Origin: Phylloscopus collybita
Lineage: Eukaryota; Chordata; Aves; Passeriformes; Phylloscopidae
Direction of reading: 5' to 3'
DNA: 64,000 nt
Assembly (NCBI GenBank): GCA_027886175.1
Contig: JAJNNQ010000026.1
Location: forward strand, 12,359,501-12,423,500
This document shows, one piece after another, positions 13,201 through 28,200 of this stretch. The notes under the pieces are model-generated. The model made no database searches, was not told the DNA's origin, and saw nothing but the letters and a program-made list of their open reading frames with translations. The first letter of the stretch is position 1. The number at the start of each line of letters is the position of its first letter. Made by a program: the position numbers and the translations under genes.

Positions 13201-16200
13201 CAGTTTTTTTAGAGGTGCTTCCAAGCATACAGCATCATTTAGAGAAATTAAATCCAAAACTACAATAACATATTTTAGTAACAGTGTGTCTCATTAAGCA
13301 GTAATATATTATTATTATTATTATTGATATTCTACTGTTTACCTATCTACTAATTACATACATTCACTTATATGATACTTGCCAGTGAAGACTGGTTCAT
13401 TACAAACTTTGAACACAGCATTTCTCATCATTTTACACTCGGTGTACAGATCAAATATTCTGCACTTTTCTTAACATTTTGGCTTTTTCTTTCAGCCAAA
13501 AAAGGAAAAAAAGTTTAAAAATCACAACTAAAGCATTAAGAAGATGCACATCCACTTTTCAGCTCAGCACACTGTCAGAAATCATACTGCAGGGAAAGAG
13601 TGACCTTCTGTAGTTATTCCCATTTGTCAGCAGGGAAATTCCTTCAGAGTTGTCAGAATATCCATCCTAGAAGTGCTATTTCCTTCTCGGGGAAAAAAAA
13701 ACCAAAAAAAAAGAAAAAAAAAAAAAAGCGCAGCAAATCCAGAAAGAATGATTGATCAGTTATGAATATGCAAGTTCACACACAAAACACTGGAAAAAAA
13801 TCTTGTATGTTTTGCTCTTTAATGATCAATTACATTCATTAATGATCCATCCCTTTAATGATCATTTCCCTTTTTTTAAATTGTCCCAGAAACTATTGTA
13901 ATGTTGGGCTACACTGAGGAGGCATACAACTGAAAATATGTACTAGTAAATGCAGGAGAAAAGAACCACATTATCGATGCAAGTTCTTTGTAGGGTTACC
14001 TTGACAAGCATTTCAGCACAAGTAGTGGCATAAACAGCACTCAATTTCCTTTCCATACAGAGTTTCTTTCCCTTCCCAAACTGCTGCCTCAGTATTTGTG
14101 ATCAAGGAACCATTTGTGTGGCTGTTCAACACACAGGAAAGCAATGCAGATGATGACCAGGAAAGGACTGGGGTTCTTTTTTTCAGTTTTAGGGTTATTG
14201 GAAGCTGGGTCAATTCTCTGACATGATGTATCATGCTGTCACACAAACAACTGTCCTCAGCCCAAATGAGGGATGATGGCACAGAGGAAAAAGTGAGTAA
14301 CCAAAACACAAAGAACTCCTGGGTTAACACTGATAACCATTTATTTAGAAGCAAGCAGCAGACACAGGAAGACACTATCGCCGCCCCCAATAACAATGTT
14401 AATAAAAAACTCCTTTGGTATCTCAGGAGACTGTGATGGCACTGAGCAGAATACCAATAACCCTCTCAAAGTATTTAAAAGACAAATGTGTACCTGAACT
14501 AAACACAGGTGCAGCATTACACTGTACAAGGAAGAGCCTGTGGTTGCTTTTGGGCATTGCATGACTTATGTTTTATGACTGACCAAAACAGACAGATGGT
14601 GGGTTCCTGGGAGTTCATCACAGAGTTATCCATAAACCAACTGAAACACCAGCCAGAAAGACCAGTCACCACATAAGTCTCTGCCTAATCAATAAAGCCA
14701 GAAACACAGCGGGAAAATTCCCTGCAGATAGAGGCCTCACCTGTGACAGCCTTCCCCACAGCAGTACTCCTAAGAGCAAAAAAGGACATTCAACAGCCCT
14801 GAAACAAGTCTTTTTTCTTTGAGGGAGACAAGAGCAAGTCCCACAAGCAAAAGCCTGCTTGCTCAAAGAAGACAATAAGCTGATTTGGGAGCTGCTACCC
14901 GGTAGATGCATTTGGGAAGGAAGCTGAGCAGACCCAGGCACAGTGAACCTGATAAACACGGACACGTCCTCAGAGAGGATAACAAGGCAACATCTCTTCA
15001 TTTAAAAAACTGTTTCTGACAAACTGATTGCTAAATCAACCAGGTAAAGCAGTGTGCAAATTATAATTGAAAATGAGTGCAGTTCTTCTAGCTGATGCAA
15101 AAGATGCAAAAATAATAACAATCTTTTCAAACGTATCAGGACTGGGAAGTTTGCCAGAATCTGCAGAACTAATTGATGATCAGGATAAAACAGGAGCACT
15201 GAGAGAAGAAAATGTCATTGCAGAGAAGCTAAATGAGTTCTTTGCATTGATTCATGCCCACTCTGGAAGCAACTGGGAGATCTCAAAGGGACAGCATTCT
15301 CCAGGGAAGGCTCATCACAGCCATCTGTCCAAAACTGAAGCAATCACAAACAACTTTAAGGAACAAACTTACAAAACAAAGTGCAACACAATCACCAGGA
15401 CTGGATAATTATCCAATAGTTCTAAAAGAACTAATTAATTAAATAGCTTAATTACTAACAGCACTATGCAACCTCCTAAAACTGTAACAAACATGAAAAG
15501 ATTCCAAGTGAGAATCAAGTCTGGCATCTGGACCAGACAAATTAGTAGAGACTACAAAAAAAAAAAAAAAAAAGAACCAAAAAATGAGTGGACAGCCAGA
15601 TAAACATGTTCAGCTTTAAGACTTCTAATTTCTGACTTATGCGTTAACTGAGTTATTTGAAGGGATTAACAAACTTGCATAAAAAAGATCCATCTGATAT
15701 CACCCATGTGACTTTCCAGGAGACTTTTAACAAAGTCACTCACCAAAATCCTAGTGAAACTAAGGAGTCATGCTGTAATGGAGAACGTCTTGGTACAGAT
15801 AAATGATTAGAGGATGTAAATCAGAGTAAATCAGCAGTTTCTGCAATGGTGGAATATGACCAATGGAATTCCCAAGGTTTTGTGCTGGGATCTGTATTCA
15901 ATTTGTCCATAAACACAGAAAATGGGCAGCAGCAGTGATATGGACGAATGTACTGATTTCACTATGATATTCAAAGTACCAAAGATGAAGACTGACTGAA
16001 GAGCAGAAAAAGAATTGAGTCAGTTGATAATAAAACTGATAAAAAGATGAAATTTAAATGCATTAATTGAAACATTAAAGGATCCGTGGAAAAGAACAGA
16101 GCGAGCATATCTTCATGCATAAAATTACAGCCTCTGAACAAACCATAACCACCTATAGACCAATCTTGGAATTAATGACAGAATTTAATGATCACAGATC

Positions 16201-19200
16201 AAGAAAGCAAATAAACTATTGGGGATTACAGGGAAATAAATTAATGCAGGCATGTAAATCTGTGATATGGCCACATCTTAAGTGCGGTGTTCTGGTCTCC
16301 TCCTCTCAAAAAAAGAGACGGGACTCGGGATTGGAAGACCTCATGAGAAAAGCAACATGGATACACCATGGCATGGAACAATCTCTATCAGAAAGGGCTA
16401 AGTAAGCAAGAGCTCTTCAGCGTGGAAAAGAGGTAACATGAAGAGGGTAGGCTAAACATCTAGAAAATTAAGGGAGGTGTGAAACAAACAGTGGGCCTCA
16501 CCACATTTGCAATACAAGAACTATAAGGCATCAAATAAAGACAGTAAAAGCCAAATTCAAAATAAGCAAAAGGAACTGGATGCTGTGCAACTCCTTGTCA
16601 ATGGATCTTTAACACGTTAAAAGTTTATATGGGGTAGAAAAGAGACTGCAGAATTTCACAGACAAGAAGTCAGCCGAGGTTTATTTCATACAGAGCTGGC
16701 TGAGGGTGTTTCCAAACTGGGAAGAGTTGGAGGTTTGGTAAGTACACACAGGAAGTATCATACATGCCTGCTCCATTTTTACTGTCCTCTAGACACCTGA
16801 GTGTGTGAGTATCTGATTGCCGAGTATCAAGAGCAGACTGGTGAACTGTTCATGTGATCCAGTGTCATTATTTTGCTGAATAGGCAATTACAGCATCCAA
16901 TAATGCCAGATTGTTAAACAAATGCTTCCCAATTTCAAAATCAGGCTACACTAAAGTGTAAGGGGATCTTTCTATACAACAGGCATAAGATTGCTTCTAT
17001 ACAAATTTTAGTACCACACCCTGTGTTTGTGCTCTTAGGATTGAAAATAGACTCCAACTGATAAAACATTACACAGAAGCTGGCAGGGCCCCAAAATACC
17101 ACCTAAGCTCAGGTAGTGCCTGACTTATTGACAGAAGCTACTGTCCTGTTTAGGCAATGTCCCTGTTCCAAAAGCATGGCCTGCTTGTGACTTGTGACAT
17201 TAACCACAGCCCGACAAAGTCACTCTTTATGCAGTTTATCTGGAAAGCTTAGAGATGATAATGATGTGGGAAAGTGGAACATAACCCTGCTAAAAAATTT
17301 CTTGAGATGAGCAAAAGTCTACAATGCTGACTAGAAACAGAATCATGCAAAGCTTATCCTGCAAGACAGAGGCTCCACACGAACACTTCTGACAGTTTTG
17401 ACAGATTGTGGCAACCACCAAGGATTTTTTTGTTACTCCACGCAAGTGAGGTCCAAAGCCAACCATGAACACATACTTCAGATGTGTAAAAGCCCACTTG
17501 ACTTCCCCAGTCCTGATGATTCAGCTTTTCCAGTCTTCTGTATTCCCTACTAAGACTATGACAACATGGTTTTTATTATCAAGTCTTGCCAACTCAATTT
17601 CCCCAAAAGTCTGTCTCATAGAGTTGAATCATTACTCTTCCACTCCTTCTGACTCTTTTCCCCAAGAGAGAATATGAGCTGAGAAAATAATGTAAAGAGC
17701 TGTAACTGCAGTGTGAAGCAAAGAACAGAGACTACTTGGGTTGCAACTGGAATTCAGTGTGCTGTGTGGGTGCAAGTCATTAATCCTATTTCCAGTGCCC
17801 CCATTTTCACTTTCACAGTATTTAATACTTATCTTTAAAGTCACAGTTATGATAGCCCTTGAGAAAGTCTGAATGCTAGTTTTCCTCTGTATTTTCCCCT
17901 GTATGTTCCTAGCTGCTATGACTGCTATAAAAAAACTGATCCCACAAAATTTACAACCTGAAAACTCAGAAAAACACAAGCGTGCGCACACACACACCTC
18001 CTTTCTTCACATACCAGTTTTTAGTCCTGAAGATTTTTAATGCTTTAATAATGATAACTTTTCCTTCTCTTTGATTATTCCCACACCAGACAATTTTACT
18101 CACACTGCTGTTGCTTCATTTCTTTTCAACACATTATCAACTCACACTGTAACGCACTAGCTGTGGGCATTAAAAAAAAAGATAAGCAGTGCCAACTACA
18201 CCTCAGGAAAAGCATTTGCACTCCTCACAGCTCAAGTGTTTATTATATACTACAGAAAAAGTGGTGCATTACATTATTTATGTCCTTTTTTTTTGTTTCT
18301 GCAGGGCTTCACTAAGCTGACAACTGACAATTGCACGTTTGTTTCAAAACTGCAGTAAGAAATAATTATTCTGAAGACATTGCACATATAATGAACACAA
18401 TGTAATAGCTAAGTTTTAATACACAAGTACTTCTTTACTCATTTGTATTTTGATAAAACAACTGACAACTTAACATAAAATGCAATGCTAACCTTGTGAA
18501 GAAAGACGTATTTTAGGACCACTTAGTAGACAAATGAGAAGCTAAAATCTGAATACTAAATAATAAACAATTTGAGGTAGCTGTGAGCCTACAATTCATT
18601 ATGATAAAAAGTAACTATCTCAGGAACCTAGAAAATCTACCCTTAAAATGCCAGATTAGGTTTAGGAGAAAGGTGTTACTTAATTAAAAATCCTTATTCT
18701 CAGTTCCACAATTTGTGGAGTTTGTAATACAATGGTTAAAAGGAAGAACAACTTTACATCTAGGAAAATAGAACGACTTTGACATTCTTCATGTTATTTA
18801 CATAGTATTTACATAGTATTTTACTAAAGTGTCTCTGAAGACTAAACTATGCAAGAGCAGCCTGAACCTAGAAATACTCAGCTATGCTACAGAAGTGTTA
18901 ATCAGCAGATATTTAGAAGAAGAGAAACAAATTAATCTTTGTTCCTCTTCCATGTGCATCACAGAAAACAGGGATGCTGGTAAACAGGAAAGGAACTAAT
19001 TATTTTTTGTATTTGGCAGAAGAAAGAATATTGTTCAGCACAGCCAATCTAGTTACCTTCATTAACTCCCTTCAATGATAGTAGCACAGAAGACCTCCTT
19101 CCAACATATCTCCAAGAATTACTAACCCTGGGATAAATTGTATAGGATAACTAAATGATCTCAAACTAGTTTAGATGCTGGACCAGCCAAGAAAGTTCCT

Positions 19201-22200
19201 TACTTTTAAGACTCATCTTAATGTAATTTAATATCCTATGTTTTGAAACCTTGTTCCACCTTTGAACATCTATGCTTTAGATAAAAATTATTTTCTCCTG
19301 GCAATAGAGCTGAGTAATTTGTCCTACATAGGGCACTCCACTCTTTCCAATGCATCAATCTGTAAGACTGGGATCCTGCACCAAACTCTAAGAACCCAGT
19401 GCTCCAGTAAATGTAAGAAAGATCACTGTGATACAGCAGGACAATAGAGCAACACCCCTGGAGTTCTAATAAAGTTGGCAGCAACTATACTCAGAATTTT
19501 ACTTCATAATATGTGGCATTTTGACAAAGTCTAAACATTTATTTCTTCATGAACACCCCAAATACTCCAGGCAGTACTCCAGGCACACGGTTTTGCCTGG
19601 TAACGGAGAGATACATTTTGATATCTTACGCAGTTAGAGAGTATGGGAAGACGACTGAGGGTAAAATGATAATGGTATGGAAGTTACAGGGAAAAATACA
19701 GTTGTACTCCCTGGATGAAACATGGTCAGCATATCTGACCTCCCACACACAATGCAATCTAAGGAGGACCCAACAGAGGGTGGAGCACAGTGGAGACACC
19801 ACAGCCAGGCACTGTGTTGAAACCCTTGCAGAGGAGGGAACTCAGTGGTCCTTTCTAGTTGATAAGCCTATAGCAGCTGAAAACCAAGGGAGATAAAGGA
19901 AAATGTCCTGCTCTTGAATCAGCAACTGTTATGAAATCATTCTGCTTGGACTAACGCATGTCCCCATCCCAAGGTTACCTCAGGTACTATCCTGAGATAT
20001 CCACCCCCTAGAGATATCCACCAGCTGAAATATCCACCACCACTCCCCACTGATTAAGAGATATGACCAAAGCCACTCAAGTTCCACCTAAACATAAAGA
20101 AATAATAGAAAAATTAATTAAGAATGGGGAGAAATGGGGGAAGACTCCATTGTAACTTCTGGGATCAGATGAAAAGCTGAACTTACCTTCTCCCTCATAG
20201 GGATGCCTATTGTGTAAGAAACGTGATCTCTACATGCTGAATGATTGTTTCAGACCAGCTTTTATTGGGGATTAGAGCTTGTTAGCACATTGCCTTCAAT
20301 TAGTATATTGCTTTGAATACATTTTTGCTGTTTGATACTATCACTGGCAAGCCTCAAACACTAACCTTTCACAATTCTATTAATAAAGACTGTTATTCAG
20401 CAAACTGTTAATGTGAGTCCTTCCAGGGCACTGCCCATTGCCCACAGCAGGTAAAGGAGGAGACCCAAGAGAAGGTTTCTCTGTCAGGTGTGTGACCCTG
20501 AATAAGTCAGTGCAACAGATCCAGTGGGACTGCTTAGTGAAGGGTCCCATAATGGGACACTGACGGGCTGGTTGGGCACGAGGCTCACGGCTTTCCTGGG
20601 GCTCTGGCAGACTAATCAAACACAAAGAGTTTGAGTAAATCTCCCCTTTTTACATGACAGCGAGGAACACACTTCTCTGTTCTCACATTGCTTAACTCAG
20701 AAAAGTCACACTTCTTTTGCAGGTGAGGATGACAAGAGAAAGCTCAACAATTTCCTACTATTAAATACTCAAATAGCTTTTTGCTTTAAAAATATTTCTC
20801 AAAATTAGGAAAAAAAATTAGGTACTCAAAGGACTGTTTCTACACATGGACAGACAAGTTAATCAACTGTCCTCTGTATTACTTTGAATTTTTAAACTAA
20901 ATTATTTCAATAGAATTATTCACTATTTAGAAATGCTGTCACCATTTAAAATTTTTATTTGGTAAATGCATAAAAGTAGGTCATTGAAAACAAGCTTATA
21001 CATAATAGCACACAGACACATCAGAGGATTAATATATAAAAATCAAGAGATGAAAAACTGACCTGCTGCTTCTGGTATTTGTTTAGTAGGGCTAAAAATA
21101 AGATGTAACATCTGGAGCAGTCTGCTAAAGCTGCACAGAAGTCATTGTAGGTAGAAAGTTTGCTATAAAGAAAAAAAAATACAAATGAACGAAAGGAATT
21201 CTTTCCACAAAACATTTTTTAAAAAGTCACTTTTGATGCTCAGAGCTGTATTTTGCAACAAATGAAGTGAATGCCAATATTCTGACTTCTAGCAGAGGCA
21301 TGTGTAGTTATATAAGAGCACAAGAGAAGCCTCGCTATCCTTGCCACAGTGAACCACGGGAAGAAGTAAACATAAGGAGCTTCCCAACCTGCTTGCCATA
21401 TGGGCACAGTGTGCTAACACCAGCACTTCCTAGCGCTAAAAGGGAGAACTGGAATTTCAAGAGGATGTGCAAAGTCAGATGAGAGGAAATAAGGAGTCCC
21501 TTCCTAGTGCACATCTAGTAGAGTCCAGCAACAGCACTAAGAGAGTACATCTCTTACCGGCAAATACAGAGAATGTGCCTCCTTGCAGGCAGGATTTATC
21601 TCTGCACATTTCTTAACAGCTGCTCCAGTCCTACACTACTCACCTTGACCATTGCCAAAAAGAGGAACTGGACATGCTTTGGTCACACCAGAAAAATGCA
21701 ATAACAGAACAAGCTAGGATAACATCTTACTTCTCATGTAGTCAAAACCAGAAAAGATCTGTGTTGATGTTCAATTACAACTAATTACAGGAAGATTTAC
21801 AGTAGTATTGAATGAATAATCTGAATAGATTGAACATATTCTCTACAAAGAAGCTGCCTAAAGTTGATTGAGAGAATAATCTTTCTGTATTACTAGAAGA
21901 CAAAACAAAATTCAAATCTGAGCTCTGTACTGCATAGTATAATTTTTTTGTGACTGTAATTTCCAGGAAGCTAATTAAATTGATTTTATGGCTAATTTGT
22001 ATTCTTGGAGCATGCATTTCTAATCTTAAGGGAAAAAAAATGAAGCAGTAGGAAACTTTAAGTAAGGTAAGTTATTTTTTCTCCATATTGAATTCTATCT
22101 CAAGTAAATGGCCTTATCAGAATTACAGTGTAAGTATCAATTACACTTAATTACAACCCCATTATCCCACTTTTCATGGCATTTTCCAAGTGAAAGAAAT

Positions 22201-25200
22201 GCTCCCTCCTCAGAAGAAGTAAATACGCTCAAAGTGCTGTAATCATTGCTAGACCTCATTTTAAGGCACAAAACTAGAGTGAGATGTGAACAAGATAGCA
22301 TGGAGTTGGGGAGGCATTCACATGCTTTACAGGTAGCACAAACAGCAAAGGAGCAGATTTGCCTGGTTTCAGCTGTGGGGAGGAAGGAATGCCAGCCTTT
22401 TATGTAGCCAGTATCCAAAGCACAACTCAGCCTCATCCAGAAAGGAGAATGTGATGGATGATTTGGAGAAGCTGAACAGGAGAAGTCCATAACAGAATCT
22501 CATTGAACATAGAGCCACAGGCAACACAACTCAATGCAGTAACAAAGAAGCAATGGCAAATACTTCATCCAGCACATCATTCATAAATTCTGTTTATAAT
22601 CCAACTACTCCTGAAATTACCAACAGCAGATTTCACAACTTCTTCAAAATCCTTACATTATTTGCAAGTCCATTTAGCACTGAATACTGCAAGCCAATGC
22701 TTGGTAACTGGGAGACTGAGAAACTATTCAGACTCCAAAATGATCCTTTTGGTGACTAACTCATACTGACCTCCCTCTAAAAAGCACAACTTGGGAAGCA
22801 GCGGTTGGCTGCTCATAAAACTGAGATTCTTTCAGCACTTCCATCTGCACACTCAAGCCCTGATACCAGGGAATAATCTCCTCAAACATTCTGTAACAGC
22901 TCAAAACAATGAACACTGGTCACATTTTCTCTCTTGTGTATTTTATTTCACAATACACAGTTTCTTGTATAATTTCTCTCATTAATTTTTTTCAAACACA
23001 GCCTAAGCCAGGATTAATATATATCTAATAATTTATGCAGCTTTTTAAGAAATGGTACTTTAGAAAAACTTAATCAGAATCTGTAGGATCAAAGAATGAC
23101 ACAATACAATAAAATATTTTTCATGGGGACGATGAATCCAAGCCTGTATGGCTGCAATTAAACAGTTCTATAAGTATTAACGGAGACACAATCAGCACAC
23201 AGTATCATTAAAAGCTACGCAGAGCTTTCTAAAAATAAGCTCAATGTAAATCTTCCAACCTTAGTGCTTGATCCTGCCTCCTTTGAGGCTACTCAAGCAG
23301 GAAGAGGGAAAGGCAGGACTGTGTTGACACGTACCTGAGGACCCTGACAATGCAGATGCACACGTCCTTGTCGCTGCTGCGCTGCTCCAGCGCCGCGCAG
23401 AGCTCGGGGATGGCAGCGCTGTCGCTGAGGCGGCGCCGCGCCAGGGCGCAGTCAGCCAGGACCCGCAGAGTGCCTGTCAGCTGCACACGGAGCGTTGGGA
23501 AATAACATTTATTAACCACAGCTGCTCACGGCACACTATGCTGCTGTGAAAATTCACTAAAGCTCAGGTCTCATTTAGAGCATCTAAGGCAGTCTGCATG
23601 CCCTGTAACATTCTGCAAGTACGTATAAACCAATAAATAACAACAGCAAACGTGTAGGCAGCAAGATGTGTATTTGGGATAACTTTGAAAACGTAAGATT
23701 GATACTGCTCATTGCCTGCACATAACCTCCTGCTGTGAGAGACACATCTTTCATATGTTTTAAAATCTTGCATGTATACAGCCATGTACCAACTGGAATC
23801 AAGTGAAATGCTGTAGATGGTTGAAGTAATTTTTTTTTTCATAATTCTTCAATAAATCTTAGTATTGCAAAGTCTTGAAAATACTAATACATATTTTGAT
23901 GACAACTGTAAATTGCAAACTAAAATGAACTGATTTTACAACAACCAGATTTAATCCAATTTAAAAATTAAAAGGTAATCAAGATCAAGAGAAATCCACT
24001 GTTTGAACAATATAAAAGTGAAAAGTTTAAGTGCTCAAGTCTATTTGAAGAAACCAAAATATTTTCAGATGATACTGTTCTATTTCAAGGAGCTTAAAGC
24101 ATAATCTAACACTTGGAGATGTACAGAATTGCATATTTTGAAATATTCTGGTTCTCTTCCAAGGTAAGAGTATTCAAATGACAAGGTCAGACAGGCAATG
24201 ACATGTAAGTTAATTCTGATTTAATCCAGAACTGACTACCAAATGAATGTGAAGTCATTCAGTCTTATGTGAATATGGGAATTCTTCAAAATTTTCTTAT
24301 TTAGAGTGAAGTTATTAACTTCAATTTGGTTTTGAATGTAATTTGATAAGACACAAAAACTATCTGTTCAAATTGTTTCTTATCACAAAAAACTCTGGAA
24401 ATTAAGCATTTCATCACTAAATTGGACTGCTTATCCAGTGATACGTAATAGCTAATTTTAAAGAAAAACTCCTGACAAAGAGCAGGTTAAGATGATGTGT
24501 TTCAGTTTTTGCACATAGGACTCTATGCATATTCTGTCCATTCTCCAGCAGCTTTCAAATTTGCTGTCCTACTTCAATGAATTTGACAGCAGACTACAAA
24601 TCTTCAGCAACCCCATGATGTTCTGTAATGGAGCAAGAGGAATTCAACATGTCAAAAGGGAGAAGCAACACATAGAGGGGGAAAAAATGTGATACTGTGA
24701 TATGTAAATGGATTTAACTTCAGCACTAAAAATGCAATTTATACAATATTCATAACACAGAGAATCTGAATCTACAAAAGCCAGTTGCTTCATATCACTC
24801 ATATTTTAAGAAGACACCTGGAGGTTTTTATTATTTTAACTGAACAACTGCAAAAAAGGTGCACAGGTTCCCAGGTGCACATTCCTTCTCAGGTCGTGAT
24901 GCTTCAAAAATCAACACACTACTGGAGATACATTTTAATAAATATATTCTGGTCAAATACTGTGCTTTTCAAAAGTTTTGGTTGAAAAATTCCTGTCACA
25001 TGGAATAGAGACAGGCGACTCCATTCAGTGCTTACATACAAGATCTTCACAGTCAGCCTAGGATGGTATTTGTTGAATTCTAACTAAGCTTCAATAGAGA
25101 CAATAAAGGAAGGATAAGTGACGTATTAGAAGTGTTGTTCAAACCCAGACAAGAGCTTTCACTGCAGCAAAGAGACTTACATACTGGATAATGGAAAAAA

Positions 25201-28200
25201 TATATATCAACAGACGATGGTACAGAGGTCTCCAAAAAGAGAGTAGAATTTTTCAATGACTGATACAGTCAGACGGTTCAAAATCCTCAAGCAGTAAATT
25301 CTATCAAGAGCCATCCTCAGACAAAGACAGGTTGGAAAGGAAAAGCAATGCAAAATAACATATACACTTAAATGTGCAAGAAAACAGCACTCAGCAGTTC
25401 ATAGAAATATATATCCACAAAACACAGTTAATGTGCAACTGAAATTTGAAGAGTACAGTTTAAAAAATAACAGAAGCTAGCCAGATAGCAGCTGCATTCT
25501 AAAGATACTGTGATTGCTTCAAGCAGACCCTATGTTTCAGGGAGAAATGCATAACAATTGTCTTCAGCAATCCCCACCAGCCCTAATCCTTATGTTGCCA
25601 TACGAAAGATCAAATTCACCCAAACAGAAAATGTAACTGCTGACAAATGCTATTTTTAAAGGAAAAGACATTTAAGTGCTTTTCAGTTAAGGAACACTGT
25701 CTACTTATTAAGTCTTGACAGTGACTCTTCAAAAATCCTGGTTTTTGAATAAGCATTACTACATTTTGCATAAATATTAAGAGACTGTTAGGTTAAGCAA
25801 CATAAAATTAGTCAAAGATGACCTTGGTTTCAGGTCCTCTGCTAAGGAAAAAAAAAATACTACAAACATTTTTATTCTTGTATTGTATGAATTCTGCAAA
25901 AAACCCACTCTGGAAGAATGAAGAAATTAGATAGGGCCTTTATTCCCACAAAAAGGATCTAGCAAGATTATGTATAACACTGCCATCTGGTGATTGTGCA
26001 ATTATACAGTTAAAGAGTTGGTCTCAATTAAATGGGATACTTCAGTTACTAAGGTTAAGAGATAGCAAGCTTCCTTCAGAGAATACTGTGATTATTTGAA
26101 ATGTTTTTCTCCTCCAATATAATTTGCTTTCTGTAACTGAACATTATTTCTGTAGGTCACTGGCTATTTGATCTGTTGCTACAAGATGCAGTATGCTACA
26201 AAAACTTTGCTCTGAAGACATTGATCACAGAAGAAAATTTCTTCAATCATCCCTAAAACAGAACTACTCGTTCATCTGTCCATGATGACTGATCAATTAA
26301 CTCACATGAAGGAAGTAGTGCACTAGGGTTTGTTGAAGGAACTGATATGAGAAAGTCACACAGGAATTCTATAGAAGTAGGAATCACTACTTTTCTCACA
26401 AGAGGAAGAAAACCGAAGTATCTGTACTACTATAGAAGAGAACACAAACAAGAGAAAGATCAATCTCAACAAGAGACAGCTGTCAGTACTGGCTTCTCCA
26501 CAAAATACTCGACTTCTTTGAAACAGCCAGTCTATTCAAACAGTACAAAGCAGTTTTGCTACACTTCCATTTGTACTGAAAAGAGCAGAGACGAGAGATT
26601 TTTTAAAGAAAGCATAAAATATAACATTTTCCTTTCACACATTTGCAAATTAAACCGTTGATTAAAAAAACCCTAAATTTATCCACAGTCAAATAATGGA
26701 AGAAAAACATTCCTGCAAAGTTGTGGGCAAGTTCAGAGAGCTAGTCAAAATCCTGGAAATAAACTGCCTCATTAGTTTTATTACTAAGACTAAAAAAATC
26801 AGACAAAAACCACCAATAACAATGTGATGATGTAAGCTATTTGTTTTCTCATATAATTTCAAGAAGTATAAAATACTGTGCTTATAAACTGAGAATTAAA
26901 GAATTAGCATAATTAGCAGACAAAGCTAGTGCAAATGCTACCTCAGAAAATTGTCCAATGTATTTTCCTATAAAGTACCTAAAAGTTTACAATTAAACAC
27001 TTAGCTAATCATTACATCAATAACTTCCAAACAAACACTAGGAACCTACCTGGCAAATCCTAGGTAAACACAATACCCACCCCCCAGTGTTTCTAAAACA
27101 CATGGGTTTAAACAGTTTTAGGGCCAAGGATTAGTTTTCAGAGCCATCCTTTATCAAGGTGCTTTGTATGTGAAAACAATTTTGAGCCTGCTGCCTTCAA
27201 AAGATTCAAAAAAGTGTTCGCTTTTGCAATTACTTCTTCATTACGTTACAGTTCTTCAAAAACACTCTGTCAAAGAAACACAGCTGTATTTCCCTACATG
27301 TTTTTACAATGCATTATTCTTGTAAGAAAAAGCTTTTCGTAATCTCCTAGAGTATTGCAGAACCAGTTTGTATTTATTATTTCAGTTTCAAGAATTTAGG
27401 TAGAGAACACATTTTTATCTGTTTACTACAGTATCCAGAACATTGTCAGCACAATAAAGTAGTAATGAGAAACTGGTTTAATAGGTACCTAAAAATATTT
27501 CCATTAACTTCAGAATTCCTAAAGCCTTTAAAATTGACTACACACAAACATCTGTGGTAATTAAATTAGGTCCTGAACAACTTCATTAAACTTCTTAAAA
27601 ATAAGTCTATTGAAATATAGGTACAACTCTGTCAGTAGCACACAGGGTTAGCTTATCTCCTCTAATTAAATTTTTAATTTGCCCTTGAAGTACGTACTTT
27701 TAGAAATAAAACTAAATGCTAACCTGGACTAATAAGTGGCCCAACTTGTAGAAATATGTGTCATGTTCTTTTATGTTATTAATCTGCTTCATTAATTCCA
27801 GAAACATTTCAACAGCTCCTTTGCTGACCATTTCATAAAGGAGTCTATCTTTCTCAGACATAAATTTTATAGCTGCCATGCAATACACAAGAGCTTCATT
27901 GTTTGTTTGTAGATCTTCATTCCACAGAACCTGCAACAAATAATCTAAAAGGAAAATCATTACTCAGGAAGGCTAATATTGAAATTTATAGTTGATAAAG
28001 TCTAGTCATTAAAGGGATTAACAATTAGAAAACACCCTCAGATTGAACTCTTACATTTCTAATAAGTGGGCTAGAAAAATTGGATATTTGGACTAAAACC
28101 AAGAAACAATTGTTGATGAATAAGAGAATAGGCCTGACTTTTGTTCTCCTAGACTTCCAGGATCAGTGTAAGCTCTAAACACATAACAAGAATCATTGAA

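Larger units (their letters stand above)
8764..21062. other. ARMC2 intron 11 (12.3 kb)
   Basis: The second-longest intron. It holds the possible LINE remnant (about 9.1-10.0 kb), the ATT repeat (13.3 kb), three copies of TTAATGATC (13819, 13839, 13855), a purine/A-rich tract (13690-13728), the old CR1 (15.1-16.7 kb) and the LTR-like stretch (19.9-20.6 kb). The rest is unassigned. Confidence 0.7.
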
